NCBI RefSeq assembly: GCF_947259025.1
Contig: NZ_CAMYKO010000005.1
Span: 186,001 to 250,000 of the forward strand
Direction: 5' to 3'
Source: an uncultured Methylophaga sp.
Lineage (GTDB): Bacteria; Pseudomonadota; Gammaproteobacteria; Nitrosococcales; Methylophagaceae
Length of the DNA stretch: 64,000 bases
Under the pieces are notes generated by a model. It was not told where the DNA came from and did no database searches. It worked only from the letters and a program-made list of their open reading frames with translations. Positions 7,539 through 17,433 of this stretch are shown piece after piece; positions within the stretch are counted from its first letter, which is position 1; every line of letters starts with the position of its first letter. Position numbers and translations under genes: made by a program.

Positions 7539-9617
7539 TTGCCGGAAGCCATATACCAGCGATTGCAGTCGGCTATAGACGGGTTCACGCCACGCTCCCA
7601 GCAACAGCAGATGAGTCAGTTTATTGCCGATCAAATGGCAAGGCCGCCGCAGCAGCGCATTGCTGTGGTAGAGGCACCAACCGGCGTCGGTAAAACTCTG
7701 GCTTACCTGAGCGGTGCCATCGAGGCCGCCATCAATAATAAAAAAACGCTGGTTATCAGCACGGCTACGGTCAATCTGCAGCAACAATTGATTCAAAAGG
7801 ATCTACCGCAGTTTTCAGCGGCAATGGAACAGCCCATCCGTTTTGTTCAGGTCAAGGGACGCCGTCGTTATCTGTGCCCGAGTAAACTCAGCCAGCTCGC
7901 CACCACCCCTGAGCAGCAGGCTCTGGATATCGACATCGATGAAAAGTACCAGCAGGCCCTGCATATGGCAGCAGCCAAGCAAATGCTCAGTGAATGGGAC
8001 CAGGAACGCTGGGACGGTGATCGCGACAGCCGCCGGGACAAGGTCAGCCCCGATTTATGGAACCAGATATCAACCGACTCCGAGGGCTGCGCCGGTAAAA
8101 GCTGTTCCTTTTATCAGCAATGTCCCTATTACAAGTTACGGCGGGAAATGGTCAGTGCCCAGGTAGTTGTCGCCAATCATGATTTGATTCTGAGTGATGC
8201 CGATCTGGGGGGTGGCCTGGTCTTACCCAATCCTGAAGAAGTCCTGTTTGTGTTTGACGAGGCCCATAACCTGCCCCGGAAAGCGCTTGATCACGCCGCC
8301 AAGGCCTTGAATTTTATTCAGCTTTACCAGACCACTGAAACCGCAGACAGTGTGCTGAAGAAAATTCCCTCCGCGCTGGCATTCCGTCAGCATGACTTTG
8401 GTTACATGCTCAGCGAACTGCGTCGTGATTTGCCTGCGGTGGTCAGCCACCTGCAGCATCTGGAGACGATTTTGCAGAGTGATGGTCTGGTGCAGGACCT
8501 GCTGGAAAAACGCATCAGCGAACCCCGTATTTTCTGGAACAGTCCGCTGGTCAATGCTTTGTTGATCCCCTGTCAGAATCTGCTGCAACGCGCTAATAAT
8601 ATTTACAAGCATTACAGCGTGCTGGGCAAGTGGATCAAGGAAGGGCTGGAGAAAACCCAGCTTTCCAATAAAGTCGGCGAAGCTTTACTGCCCCAGGTCG
8701 GCACGGTACAGAATATTTTCGGTTACCTGATCGATTTTATGGCGCTGTTTCTGGAACCCGACCAGGCCGAACGGCCGCCTAATGTGCGCTGGTTATCAGT
8801 CGAGCAGTTTGCCAAGCAACAAACCCTGGTGATTCATGCGGGGCCGATGACCGCGGCCTATTTTCTGGATCGCAGCCTCTGGACCCGTGCCTACGGCGTG
8901 GTGCTGACTTCGGCAACCTTACGCGGCATGGGGCTCTTTCATCGTTTCCGTCTGGATAGTGGCCTGCACCGCTTTGATGCCTCACACTTTCTGGCTGTTC
9001 CGTCACCGTTTAAATATCGTGATCAGGCAACGCTGCACTTGCCCGAGATGCGCTATCTACCGAATGAACAGCAACAGCAGTGGCGGCGTGAGGTGGTAGA
9101 CAAACTTGTCGAGATTATTAATACCGATGAGGCCACACTTGTGCTGTTTACCTCGCGGGCAGCGATGACCGAGGTTTACCAGCAATTGCCGCGGGAAATC
9201 ACCGCCAAGGTTTTGATTCAGGGGGATAGCCTGTCACCGAAAAACATGGTGATGCGGCATATTCGTCAGATTGAAGCCGGGCAGGGCAGTATCATTTTTG
9301 GCCTGGATCGCTTTGCCGAAGGTGTCGATTTACCGGGTAATCTGTGTACCCATGTGATTATTACCAAACTGCCGTTTCCGGTATTCACCCGGCCGATAGA
9401 ACAGGCCAAACAGGAATGGATTATCAGCCGGGGCGGGCAGCCGTTTACTGCTCTGTCTTTGCCGGCGGTCAGTATCAAACTGATTCAGGCCTGTGGCCGA
9501 CTGTTGCGCAAGGAAACCGATAAAGGCCGGATCACCATTCTGGATCGGCGTTTGTTAACCAAAGGTTACGGTAAGCAACTGCTTGAGCATTTGCCGGATT
9601 ATCGTTTAGTGCGGTGA
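7539..9617 (+). CDS. dinG: ATP-dependent DNA helicase DinG
   Basis: A superfamily 2 Rad3/XPD-type 5'-3' helicase of 692 residues, close to the usual DinG length. Walker A is APTGVGKT (46-53) and the DEAH box is FVFDEAHNL near 238. The iron-sulfur cysteines are visible as RRRYLCPSKL (about 112) and in EGCAGKSCSFYQQCPYY (about 182-197). C-terminal helicase motifs include LTSATL, VLFTSRAAM, EGVDLPG and QACGRLLR. DinG unwinds R-loops and D-loops and supports repair. The only start found is TTG at 7539 without a strong RBS, so the start is tentative. Confidence 0.92.
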   Translation: MPEAIYQRLQSAIDGFTPRSQQQQMSQFIADQMARPPQQRIAVVEAPTGVGKTLAYLSGAIEAAINNKKTLVISTATVNLQQQLIQKDLPQFSAAMEQPIRFVQVKGRRRYLCPSKLSQLATTPEQQALDIDIDEKYQQALHMAAAKQMLSEWDQERWDGDRDSRRDKVSPDLWNQISTDSEGCAGKSCSFYQQCPYYKLRREMVSAQVVVANHDLILSDADLGGGLVLPNPEEVLFVFDEAHNLPRKALDHAAKALNFIQLYQTTETADSVLKKIPSALAFRQHDFGYMLSELRRDLPAVVSHLQHLETILQSDGLVQDLLEKRISEPRIFWNSPLVNALLIPCQNLLQRANNIYKHYSVLGKWIKEGLEKTQLSNKVGEALLPQVGTVQNIFGYLIDFMALFLEPDQAERPPNVRWLSVEQFAKQQTLVIHAGPMTAAYFLDRSLWTRAYGVVLTSATLRGMGLFHRFRLDSGLHRFDASHFLAVPSPFKYRDQATLHLPEMRYLPNEQQQQWRREVVDKLVEIINTDEATLVLFTSRAAMTEVYQQLPREITAKVLIQGDSLSPKNMVMRHIRQIEAGQGSIIFGLDRFAEGVDLPGNLCTHVIITKLPFPVFTRPIEQAKQEWIISRGGQPFTALSLPAVSIKLIQACGRLLRKETDKGRITILDRRLLTKGYGKQLLEHLPDYRLVR

Positions 9618-9619
9618 TG

Positions 9620-9900
9620 GTGTTGAACCACTGAGGCACAGAGGGCACAGAGAATAGTGATCTCATGAGAGTGTGTCTTTGCGACCGGAGTGGTGGTATG
9701 CAGAAAACCTGTCATATCGACAGGAGTAGAGGTATCCAGAGCGTGTCATGCCGACCGGGGTGGAGGCCTGTTTTCCAACCTTGGGCTGAGATCCTTCAGC
9801 TGTCGCTCAGGATGACAGCAAAAATCAGAATGATTCCGCTGCACTAGGGCGAGTTCCAATAACGCACTGGTCTTTTAAAACTCTGTGCACTCTGTGTCTC
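9620..9900. repeat. Inverted, dispersed intergenic repeat (GAGGCACAGAG type)
   Basis: The gap between dinG and ppiC begins with a 'CACTGAGGCACAGAGGGCACAGAGAA' style arm and ends with the complementary arm ACTCTGTGCACTCTGTGTCT followed by CTGTGGTG, so the unit can fold into a long imperfect hairpin. Between the arms are motifs of the kind 'GTCATGCCGACCGGGGTGG ... CTGTCGCTCAGGATGACA', another common REP-like element. A related copy lies at 23589-23808. No coding signal is seen. Confidence 0.7.
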
Positions 9901-9912
9901 TGTGGTGACAAA

Positions 9913-9940
9913 CAAAAAAGCCCCGGAAAAGGGGCTTTTC
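9913..9940. terminator. Bidirectional hairpin terminator between repeat and ppiC
   Basis: AAGCCCC - GGAAAA - GGGGCTT with A-tract on the left and T-tract on the right. It closes ppiC transcription from the right and would also stop read-through from dinG. Confidence 0.85.
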
Positions 9941-9959
9941 AGTAACAAGACAGTGAGTC

Positions 9960-10247
9960 TTATTCACTACGGCTGGTGACCTCCAGCAGGTGATAGCCGA
10001 ACTGGGTTTTCACCGGGCCTTGAACCGTGTTGACTGGTGCACTGAAGACCACTTTGTCGAATTCCGGAACCATCATGCCGGGACCGAACTCACCCAAGTC
10101 ACCGCCGCTACGGCCGGATGGGCAGGATGAGTGTTCTTTTGCGACGTCACCAAAATCCGCGCCCTGTTCAATTTCACGTTTAAGTTCCAGGCAGATCTCT
10201 TCGCTTTCCACCAGGATATGTCTTGCCGTTGCTTTAGCCATAGTCAT
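9960..10247 (-). CDS. ppiC: Parvulin-type peptidyl-prolyl isomerase PpiC
   Basis: A stand-alone cytoplasmic parvulin of 93-95 residues, the size of E. coli PpiC. It catalyses cis-trans isomerisation of prolyl bonds. Signatures are RHILVESEE at the start, [28 protein letters not shown] in the middle and [10 protein letters not shown] at the end. Two ATGs (10247 and 10241) are possible; the second gives the [11 protein letters not shown] start typical of the family. It is followed by its own terminator. Confidence 0.95.
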   Translation of the reverse strand: MTMAKATARHILVESEEICLELKREIEQGADFGDVAKEHSSCPSGRSGGDLGEFGPGMMVPEFDKVVFSAPVNTVQGPVKTQFGYHLLEVTSRSE

Positions 10248-10280
10248 GTCTCTTTTGAGTAAAACCGCTCATTATATCAG

Positions 10281-10970
10281 CTAAGCAGCAGCTTGCCTGA
10301 GCGAGGCAATCAGCGCCTGCGCTGTGGCAGCGGAGGACTGCGGGTTCTGGCCGGTGATGACCAGGCCGTCAGTCTGGCAGTAGCTGGCCCAGTCATCGGC
10401 GCGGGTAAAGCAGGCACCTTTCAGTTTCAAGGCATCTTCCAGCAAAAACGGCACCACCTGGCTCAGCCCGACCGCGTCTTCCTCAGAGTTGGTAAAGCCG
10501 GTGACCGCTTTGTTTTTAACCAGTGGCTCACCACTCGGTGTTTTAGCGTTCAGTAATACTGCCGGTGCGTGGCAGACTGACGCCACGGGTTTCTGTTGCA
10601 AAATAAAGCTTTCGATGAGTTTGATAGACCAGGCAGAGTGGGTCAGATCCCAGAGCGGTCCATGTCCGCCGGGATAAAACACCGCTTCATAGTCATCAGC
10701 GCGAACCTGTGCCAGGGGCAATGTATTGGCCAGTTGATGCTGGGCAGCCTGATCCTGATTGAAACGCTCGGTATCAGTGGTGATAAAGTCCGGCGATTCG
10801 CTTTTGGGATCGAGCGGCGGTTGTCCACCGCGGGGCGAGGCCAGCGTGACATTGATGCCGGCATCCCTGAAAACATAGTAGGGGGCGGCGAATTCTTCCA
10901 ACCAGAAGCCGGTTTTTTCACCGGTGACACCCAGCCGGTCATGCGATGTTAATACCATTAAAATATGCAT
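10281..10970 (-). CDS. DJ-1/PfpI superfamily protein, Hsp31-like (class I glutamine amidotransferase fold)
   Basis: A 229-residue protein with the DJ-1/PfpI fold. The nucleophile elbow is ASVCHAPAV (Cys133, His134), the conserved acid is Glu18 in GEKTGFWLEE, and the GG loop is FYPGGHGPLWDL. This arrangement is that of Hsp31/YajL-like proteins with reported glyoxalase III, deglycase or chaperone activity; which applies here is not decided by sequence. It reads away from metY and ends 33 bases before ppiC starts, so it may share that terminator. A methylglyoxal-defence role would fit the electrophile-response genes elsewhere in the window. Confidence 0.85.
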   Translation of the reverse strand: MHILMVLTSHDRLGVTGEKTGFWLEEFAAPYYVFRDAGINVTLASPRGGQPPLDPKSESPDFITTDTERFNQDQAAQHQLANTLPLAQVRADDYEAVFYPGGHGPLWDLTHSAWSIKLIESFILQQKPVASVCHAPAVLLNAKTPSGEPLVKNKAVTGFTNSEEDAVGLSQVVPFLLEDALKLKGACFTRADDWASYCQTDGLVITGQNPQSSAATAQALIASLRQAAA

Positions 10971-11082
10971 AGTAGCTCCTCACATTAGTTTGCTCAGCAG
11001 TTATCACTGAAGCTCTGATTGTTGTTGACCACATGACATGCTTAAATGCTCCAGTATTCAAAAAATAGGACAGGAGATGTCA

Positions 11083-12357
11083 ATGAGAAGTGAAACAGCA
11101 TGTATTCATGAAGGCTACGAGACTGACCCCGTGACCAAGTCATGTGCAGTCCCGATTTATCAGACAGTCGCATACGAGTTTGATAACGCCCAGCATGGTG
11201 CCGATTTATTCAACCTGGATGTACCGGGAAATATTTACAGCCGCATCATGAACCCGACCTGGGATGTACTGGAAAAACGTGTTGCTGCCCTGGAAGGTGG
11301 ACTCGCCGCACTGGCAACATCTGCCGGCAGTGCTGCCATCCACTACGCTATCCTTACAATCGCTGAAGCGGGTGACAACATTATTACCACGCCGCAGCTT
11401 TATGGCGGTACTTACACGTTGTTTGCTCACATGCTGCCCAAGCTGGGAATAGATGTACGCTTCGCAGCATCTGATTCGGCAGACGATATTGCCAGCCTCA
11501 TTGATGATAAAACCAAAGCCGTATTCTGCGAGTCAATTGGTAACCCGGCTGGAAACATTGTTGACATTGAGGCCATCGCCCAGCAGGCACATGCCGCCGG
11601 AGTCCCGGTTATCGTCGACAATACGGTGGCGACACCTGCGTTATTTAACCCGATAAAACATGGTGCCGATATTGTGGTTCACTCGCTCACCAAGTATATG
11701 GGTGGGCATGGCACAACGCTGGGCGGCATTATCGTGGACTCAGGTCAGTTTCCCTGGACTGAGCATGCGGCACGTTTCCCGATGCTGAATCAGCCTGAGC
11801 CGGCTTATCATGGCGTGGTTTATACCGAGCAGTTTGGCGAGGCAGCCTTTGTAGCCAGAGCGCGTACCGTACCGCTGCGAAACACCGGCTCCGCGCTATC
11901 TCCCATGAATGCCTTCCTACTCATGCAGGGGATAGAAACGCTCTATCTGAGAATGGAAAGGCATTGTGACAACGCGATGGCTGTTGCCCAGTATCTGGAT
12001 AAACACCCAAAAGTTGAGTGGGTCAGTTACGGCGGTCTGCCTACAGACAAATACCATACCTTGGCTAAAAAATATTTTGCCGGCAAGCCATCCTCTTTGC
12101 TGACCTTTGGTATCAAAGGCGGGTTTGAGGCAGGCGTCAAATTTTATGATGCGCTCAAGTTGATTAAACGCCTGGTCAACATTGGAGATACCAAAACACT
12201 GGCCTGTCATCCTGCTTCTACCACTCACCGTCAGCTGGAAGAACATGAGCTGGCCCTGGCAGGGGTAACCCCCGAGATGCTGAGAATCTGTGTGGGTATT
12301 GAGCACATTGACGATATTCTGGAAGATCTGGAGCAGGCATTTCAGAGCCTGGATTAG
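11083..12357 (+). CDS. metY: O-acetylhomoserine sulfhydrylase / aminocarboxypropyltransferase
   Basis: A PLP enzyme of the Cys/Met metabolism family, 424 residues, making homocysteine from O-acetylhomoserine and sulfide (or exchanging thiols). Visible motifs: HEGYETDPVTKSCAVPIYQT, NIYSRIMNPTWDVLEKRVAALEGG, and the PLP lysine in VHSLTKYMGGHGTTLGG. The C-terminus has GDTKTLACHPASTTHRQL. ATG 11083 is chosen because AGGAG ends six bases before it; the frame extends upstream to 11038 without family sequence. Confidence 0.94.
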   Translation: MRSETACIHEGYETDPVTKSCAVPIYQTVAYEFDNAQHGADLFNLDVPGNIYSRIMNPTWDVLEKRVAALEGGLAALATSAGSAAIHYAILTIAEAGDNIITTPQLYGGTYTLFAHMLPKLGIDVRFAASDSADDIASLIDDKTKAVFCESIGNPAGNIVDIEAIAQQAHAAGVPVIVDNTVATPALFNPIKHGADIVVHSLTKYMGGHGTTLGGIIVDSGQFPWTEHAARFPMLNQPEPAYHGVVYTEQFGEAAFVARARTVPLRNTGSALSPMNAFLLMQGIETLYLRMERHCDNAMAVAQYLDKHPKVEWVSYGGLPTDKYHTLAKKYFAGKPSSLLTFGIKGGFEAGVKFYDALKLIKRLVNIGDTKTLACHPASTTHRQLEEHELALAGVTPEMLRICVGIEHIDDILEDLEQAFQSLD

Positions 12358-12986
12358 TGCCGGAACTGTCCCTCGCGCAGGAAATAAAGGACCTGTGCGA
12401 TCACGGCATTTTTTGCCATGATGAAAGGGTGGCTGACAGGCAGTGTGAGGTGATCTTTCATGCCTGTCAGCCGTGTGTCGTCAACCAGAATAGTGCCGTC
12501 GTTGTCGCCACGAAGCCAGTAGTGAAATAGAGGATTGATGGAACGGTTGCCGGCGATAACGCCCAGCTCAAAGTCAGCCTTGCCCAGCTTTTGGGGGACA
12601 TCGCCAAGCTGCGCGGCGGCGGGGCCAAAACAGTGGCGAAACAGGGCATAACGCTGCAAGCTGGCAGCGACTTCACTACCTTGATTGGGGGGCGCCAGCA
12701 TCACCACACGGCCCAGGTTGGGGATAGAATACTGCTGCAGATAACTGCGTAGCAGGATACCGCCCAGAGAGTGGGTAACAAAATGAATACGGCGTGCCTG
12801 ACGACAACGATCCAAAGCAGCAGGTATGACCATCGCGGCTAATGTTTCAATATCGTGCCTGGTCGAGGGATAGTGCAGGTTCAGGGTGTGAAAGCCAGCC
12901 TGCTTCAGCGCTTTTTCCAGTTTTCGCATACAGCGGTGGCTGCGGGCCAGACCATGTAGCAGGATGACCGTGTCGGTTGTTGTCAT
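12354..12986 (-). CDS. Alpha/beta-hydrolase, lipase-like
   Basis: A 210-residue alpha/beta-hydrolase of the PGAP1/triacylglycerol-lipase-like type. The oxyanion hole motif VILLHGLARS is near the N-terminus and the nucleophile elbow is THSLGG (GxSxG-like, with Thr in the first position), followed by LRSYLQQ. The catalytic His is probably in LPVSHPFIM. No signal peptide is seen, so it is presumably cytoplasmic. Its ATG overlaps the stop of the upstream methyltransferase gene (ATGA), so the two form an operon. It converges on metY and overlaps its last four bases. The substrate is unknown. Confidence 0.82.
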   Translation of the reverse strand: MTTTDTVILLHGLARSHRCMRKLEKALKQAGFHTLNLHYPSTRHDIETLAAMVIPAALDRCRQARRIHFVTHSLGGILLRSYLQQYSIPNLGRVVMLAPPNQGSEVAASLQRYALFRHCFGPAAAQLGDVPQKLGKADFELGVIAGNRSINPLFHYWLRGDNDGTILVDDTRLTGMKDHLTLPVSHPFIMAKNAVIAQVLYFLREGQFRH

Positions 12987-13678
12987 GCCACGATATGATC
13001 CTGTGGGCGTCGAATCACCAGCATTTCGGTGGCACCGCGCTGAAACTGATAGCTGACATGTTGTCTGCTGGCTTCCAGCCCCAGAAAGCGTAGGGATTCG
13101 ATGACGGGTTTTAAATAGGGAGATGGGCTGTTGTCCAGCGTAACCAGCGGGTAGATCCTGACTTCTCTGGCAATCCGGCACAGTTCCTGACAGGCCTGAA
13201 TATGAAACTGCAGATCGTTTTGCTCACTGTATAAAAACAGAAAGTGCGAGCACAGTGCCAGGTCAAACTGTTTATCACTGAGGGGTAAATCCGGCAGGCT
13301 GGCATCAAGGTAGCGCCAGTGCGCTTCATCCTGTTGAAAGTCAGCCAGAAAGGTCTCCATTGCCTGCATACGTAGTTGCGAGAGCATTGTAGGGTTGGCA
13401 ATACGATCCCAGATAAAGTCCTGCTGATGCCGTTCTACCTGTTGCATGACCTCGGGATAGACGGCATCAATACGCTGAGCAATTTCCGCGGCGCTGAAGC
13501 GGTAGAGCGGGTCAACGGAAATCACCGGCCTCGCCAGTGCAGCCATCTCAGCATTAAAACTGGCCGGTCCGTCAGCGACGCTGACAATGCGGCTGTGTAG
13601 ATCCTGTTCGCTGAGAAAGAACATGGCGATATATTCGTCCATGCTGCGGCCCCAGGGAACAACGCGTTCCAATTCCAT
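12983..13678 (-). CDS. Class I SAM-dependent methyltransferase-like protein
   Basis: A 231-residue protein with a Rossmann methyltransferase outline. Motif I looks degenerate (IVSVADGPASFNAEM), an acidic residue ends strand 2 (VISVDPLYRF), and FDLALCSHFLFLYS corresponds to motif IV/post-IV. The middle section is helical and rich in Gln. The family is known mainly as hypothetical methyltransferases; substrate unknown. Translationally coupled to the downstream lipase-like gene. Confidence 0.7.
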   Translation of the reverse strand: MELERVVPWGRSMDEYIAMFFLSEQDLHSRIVSVADGPASFNAEMAALARPVISVDPLYRFSAAEIAQRIDAVYPEVMQQVERHQQDFIWDRIANPTMLSQLRMQAMETFLADFQQDEAHWRYLDASLPDLPLSDKQFDLALCSHFLFLYSEQNDLQFHIQACQELCRIAREVRIYPLVTLDNSPSPYLKPVIESLRFLGLEASRQHVSYQFQRGATEMLVIRRPQDHIVA

Positions 13679-13721
13679 GCCGGTGCGTCCTTATAAGCTG
13701 TATCAAGCTTAACATGACAGG

Positions 13722-13940
13722 CTAATCAGAGATGTGCAGACAGATATCGTCAATCTGAATCCGGTCGCCTGCAATGATTTTGCGGCGTTTACGGCTTTCT
13801 GTTTCACCATTAACGCTGACCATGCCTTGCTCAATCATGATTTTCGCCTCGGCGCCACTGGCAGCAACGCCTTCAAACTTGAGAATTTTATAAAGCTCAA
13901 CCGGGCTTTGGGTCAGCATCACGTTAACGTTCTGGGTCAT
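13722..13940 (-). CDS. S4-domain RNA-binding protein, YbcJ-like
   Basis: A 72-residue protein that is a single S4 domain: ELYKILKFEGVAASGAEAKIMIEQGMVSVNGETESRKRRKI then GDRIQID. The spacing of the helix pair and the 'GxVxVNG' turn match YbcJ/RlbA-type ribosome-associated small proteins. It presumably binds structured RNA in the cytoplasm. It lies 43 bases upstream of the methyltransferase gene on the same strand and may be co-transcribed. Confidence 0.88.
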   Translation of the reverse strand: MTQNVNVMLTQSPVELYKILKFEGVAASGAEAKIMIEQGMVSVNGETESRKRRKIIAGDRIQIDDICLHISD

Positions 13941-14107
13941 GGTGTCCTCTGTGTTATGTCTGGATAAAGCGAAGGGGTCATGGTGACTTGTTCAAAGTCA
14001 GCGCTACGAAGTATGAGATGTCATCAGCTTGTGACGATGATCGTGCTTTTTTCGTATTGATGAGGTTATAGTACTGATCATACTCAATTTATTGTGGGGC
14101 AGGCTTA

Positions 14108-14410
14108 ATGAAAAGACTGGTCAACCTGGTTCAGTTGCTCATTGTGCTGGCGATTTTATATCCGGTTTATTACGTTTGGGATACCAGTCGCATTGATAAC
14201 TTCTGCGGCTTGATCGAAGCTGGCATGACTGTCGCCAATCTGCAGCAAATTGCCGATGATCATAACATCAGGCTTAATACGCCAGTGGGTAAGGGCGAGA
14301 CCGGGCAGTGGATGACCTCAGTAGATTCCACTGCATCCATCGACCGTTATGCCTGCGTTATCATCGGTGCGGTGGATACGGTGGCCAGTGCCCGTATTAT
14401 TGACGAATAA
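14108..14410 (+). CDS. Small hypothetical protein with one N-terminal membrane segment
   Basis: 100 residues, family not recognised. Residues 5-25 form one transmembrane or uncleaved signal segment (LVNLVQLLIVLAILYPVYYVW); the rest (about 75 residues, one Cys pair: NFCGL, YACVI) would face the periplasm. A GGGGCAG motif lies upstream of the ATG. It is a single-gene unit ended by a strong terminator. Confidence 0.65.
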   Translation: MKRLVNLVQLLIVLAILYPVYYVWDTSRIDNFCGLIEAGMTVANLQQIADDHNIRLNTPVGKGETGQWMTSVDSTASIDRYACVIIGAVDTVASARIIDE

Positions 14411-14411
14411 T

Positions 14412-14435
14412 AAAAAACCCGCCGAAGCGGGTTTT
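14412..14435. terminator. Bidirectional hairpin terminator between the small membrane gene and oadB
   Basis: AACCCGC - CGAA - GCGGGTT with A-run left and T-run right. Serves both the rightward small gene and the leftward oad operon. Confidence 0.85.
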
Positions 14436-14445
14436 GTTCAGGTCA

Positions 14446-15579
14446 TTAAGCACCGATGTAATTGATAAGAATACCGGCGGCGACTGCCGAGCCGATAACC
14501 CCGGCCACATTGGGCCCCATCGCGTGCATCAGCAGGAAGTTATGCGGATCAGCTTCCAGCCCCAGTTTATTGGAAACGCGGGCTGCCATCGGCACTGCCG
14601 ACACACCGGCAGAACCAATCAGTGGGTTGACGGGCTGCTTGATAAGTTTGTTCAGCAGTTTTGCCATCAATACACCACAGGCGGTTCCAATCGCGAAAGC
14701 ACCCATACCTAGCACCAGAATACCCAACGTGGTCATATCCAGGAAGCTGTCAGCGCTCAGTTTTGAGCCCACAGCCAGACCCAGGAAAATGGTCACGGTG
14801 TTGATCAGCGAGTTCTGTGTGGTGTTACTCAGACGATCAACCACGGCGCATTCTTTCATCAGGTTACCAAAGCAGAACATACCCAGAAGTGGCGCGGCAT
14901 CCGGCAGCAGGAAAGCAACCAGAATCAACAGCAACAATGGGAAGACGATCTTCTCGCGCTGTGATACGTGGCGTTGCTGCACCATTTTGATTTTACGTTC
15001 AGCTTCCGTGGTTAAAGCACGGGCAATCGGTGGCTGAATCAGCGGCACCAGCGCCATGTATGAGTAGGAAGCAACGGCAATCGCACCCAGCAACTCCGGT
15101 GCCAGTTTACTGGCGACATAAATCGAGGTTGGACCGTCAGCACCGCCGATAATGCCAATCGCTGCCGCATCAGCCAGGCTGAAATCAAAGATACCAAAGT
15201 AGGACAGCACCACTGCGCCCATAAGGGTCGCGAAGATACCGAACTGGGCGGCAGCGCCCAGAAACAGGGTCTTGGGGTTAGCCAGCAAAGGACCGAAGTC
15301 GGTCATCGCGCCGACACCCATAAAGATAATCAGCGGGAAAGCACCACTCTCGATACCGACAGTGTAGAAAATATGCAAAATACCGCCGGCTTCGGCCAGA
15401 CCTGCACCGGGGATGTTAGCGAGAACGCCACCGAAACCAATCGGCACCAGCAGCAATGGTTCAAAGTTTTTCTTGATGGCGAGATAGAGCAGCAACATGC
15501 CGATCAAAATCATCACGCCCTGACCGGCTGTCATCTGGTTAATACCGGTCACTTCCCAGAGGTGAATCAGTTTATCCAT
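14446..15579 (-). CDS. oadB: Oxaloacetate decarboxylase beta subunit, sodium pump
   Basis: The membrane subunit of a biotin-dependent Na+-translocating decarboxylase (OadB/GcdB/MmdB family), 377 residues. It couples decarboxylation of carboxybiotin to sodium export. Signatures: [52 protein letters not shown] (the conserved Asp region) and [22 protein letters not shown]. It is the last gene of the leftward oadG-oadA-oadB operon, 15 bases after oadA. The operon identity (oxaloacetate rather than malonate or methylmalonate) rests on the alpha subunit. Confidence 0.95.
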   Translation of the reverse strand: MDKLIHLWEVTGINQMTAGQGVMILIGMLLLYLAIKKNFEPLLLVPIGFGGVLANIPGAGLAEAGGILHIFYTVGIESGAFPLIIFMGVGAMTDFGPLLANPKTLFLGAAAQFGIFATLMGAVVLSYFGIFDFSLADAAAIGIIGGADGPTSIYVASKLAPELLGAIAVASYSYMALVPLIQPPIARALTTEAERKIKMVQQRHVSQREKIVFPLLLLILVAFLLPDAAPLLGMFCFGNLMKECAVVDRLSNTTQNSLINTVTIFLGLAVGSKLSADSFLDMTTLGILVLGMGAFAIGTACGVLMAKLLNKLIKQPVNPLIGSAGVSAVPMAARVSNKLGLEADPHNFLLMHAMGPNVAGVIGSAVAAGILINYIGA

Positions 15580-15594
15580 GAAAAAAATCCTTGC

Positions 15595-17388
15595 TTAAGC
15601 GATAGTGGCGAGTTGATCACCGACTTTGACGGCATCACCCTGTTTAACGGAGATAGATGCGACGGTGCCGGACTTGGAGGCGACGATTTGGGTTTCCATT
15701 TTCATCGCTTCCAGGATCAGCAAGGTATCGCCTTCATTAACCTGTTGACCGGCAGAGACCTGAATCTTCCAGATATTGCCAGACAACGGTGCGGTTACCG
15801 GTTCGCCTTCCCCGGCGGGTTCGGCAGCGGGTGACGGGGCAGGGGCGCTGCCAGCATTTTCCACATGGCTGATATCACCGCCTTCATTGACCTCGACCAC
15901 ATAAGCCTGGCCATTAACCTTGACGGTGTAGGTTTCCTGATCTCCAGCGGCAGCGGGAGCCGCGGATTTCTCGGGTTCACCGGTAGGTACCGGTTCAAAG
16001 GCATCCGGGTTCTCCCGGTTTTGCAGGAATTTGAGACCGATTTGCGGGAACAGGGCATAGGTCAGCACATCATCAACCTGATGATCGCCCTCGGCGAGCT
16101 TGATACCGTCGGCATCAGCCTGCTCAAGGAGTTCAGAGGTCAGCTTGTCCATTTCAGGCTCAAGCAGGTCTGCCGGGCGGCAGGTAATCGGATCAGCGCC
16201 TTCCAGCACGCGATCCTGCAATTCCTTGTTATAGGCTGCAGGCGCTGAACCATATTCACCTTTCAATACACCAGCGGTTTCAGCGGTAACAGTCTGATAA
16301 CGCTCGCCGGTCATCACGTTGATAACGGCCTGGGTGCCGACGATTTGTGAGGTCGGTGTGACCAGTGGGATATAGCCCAGATCTTCGCGTACCCGAGGAA
16401 TTTCCTTGAGCACGTCATCCATGCGATCCAGTGCATTTTGTTCACGCAGCTGGTTTTCCATATTGGTTAGCATGCCACCCGGTACCTGGGCCACCAGGAT
16501 GCGGGAATCAACACCGCGCAGAGAGCCCTCAAACTGGGCGTATTTTTTGCGGATATCACGGAAATAAGCCGCGATCTCTTCCAGCAGATCCAGGTTGAGC
16601 GCGGTATCACGGTCGGTATCTTCGAAAATAGATACCACGGATTCAGTGGCCGAATGGCCGTAAGTCATCGACATCGATGAAATGGAGGAATCGACATTAT
16701 CAATGCCGGCTTCAACACACTTCATGATTGTGGCAGTGGACAGGCCGGTGGTGGCATGTGACTGCATATGTATTGGAATATCAATAGCTTGCTTAAGACT
16801 TTGAACCAGCTCGTAAGCTGCGTAAGGCTTAAGCAAACCAGCCATATCCTTGATAGCCAGTGAGTGCGCGCCCATGTCCTCGATGCGCTTGGCCATGTCG
16901 ATCCACAGTTGCAGATTGTGAACCGGGCTCAGTGTGTAGGCGATGGTGCCCTGAGCATGGCGGTCATTTTCCAGCACGGCCTTGATGGCAGTTTCCAGGT
17001 TGCGCGGGTCATTCATCGCATCAAACACCCGGAATACATCAACACCGTTAACGGCAGCACGCTCAACAAACTTTCTGACCACGTCATCAGCATAATGACG
17101 GTAGCCCAGCAGGTTTTGTCCGCGTAGCAGCATTTGCTGGCGGGTGTTGGGCATGGCCGCTTTCAGGCTGCGAATACGGTGCCATGGATCTTCACCCAGA
17201 TAGCGGATACAGGCATCAAAAGTGGCGCCGCCCCAGCTTTCTACCGACCAGAACCCGACCTGGTCGAGTTTGTCAGCAATCGGCAGCATGTCATCAAGAC
17301 GCATCCGGGTGGCGAACAGAGATTGATGGGCATCACGCAGGACAACATCGGTAATGCCCAGTGGTTTTTTTGCTTCGGTCATATTCAT
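15595..17388 (-). CDS. oadA: Oxaloacetate decarboxylase alpha subunit (carboxyltransferase plus biotin carrier)
   Basis: 597 residues. The N-terminal carboxyltransferase TIM barrel begins [19 protein letters not shown] and has the metal-binding [14 protein letters not shown] conserved post-barrel domain follows, then an Ala/Pro-rich linker (about 465-530) and a biotinyl domain with the lysine in EAMKMET (Lys563). The protein moves CO2 from oxaloacetate to biotin in the cytoplasm, and OadB then drives Na+ out. An alternative start two codons in (MTEAKK) is possible. Second gene of the operon. Confidence 0.96.
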   Translation of the reverse strand: MNMTEAKKPLGITDVVLRDAHQSLFATRMRLDDMLPIADKLDQVGFWSVESWGGATFDACIRYLGEDPWHRIRSLKAAMPNTRQQMLLRGQNLLGYRHYADDVVRKFVERAAVNGVDVFRVFDAMNDPRNLETAIKAVLENDRHAQGTIAYTLSPVHNLQLWIDMAKRIEDMGAHSLAIKDMAGLLKPYAAYELVQSLKQAIDIPIHMQSHATTGLSTATIMKCVEAGIDNVDSSISSMSMTYGHSATESVVSIFEDTDRDTALNLDLLEEIAAYFRDIRKKYAQFEGSLRGVDSRILVAQVPGGMLTNMENQLREQNALDRMDDVLKEIPRVREDLGYIPLVTPTSQIVGTQAVINVMTGERYQTVTAETAGVLKGEYGSAPAAYNKELQDRVLEGADPITCRPADLLEPEMDKLTSELLEQADADGIKLAEGDHQVDDVLTYALFPQIGLKFLQNRENPDAFEPVPTGEPEKSAAPAAAGDQETYTVKVNGQAYVVEVNEGGDISHVENAGSAPAPSPAAEPAGEGEPVTAPLSGNIWKIQVSAGQQVNEGDTLLILEAMKMETQIVASKSGTVASISVKQGDAVKVGDQLATIA

Positions 17389-17433
17389 GGCCTTAGTTTG
17401 GGTGTAACGAAAACGGCTTCAGGCAGAAAACAT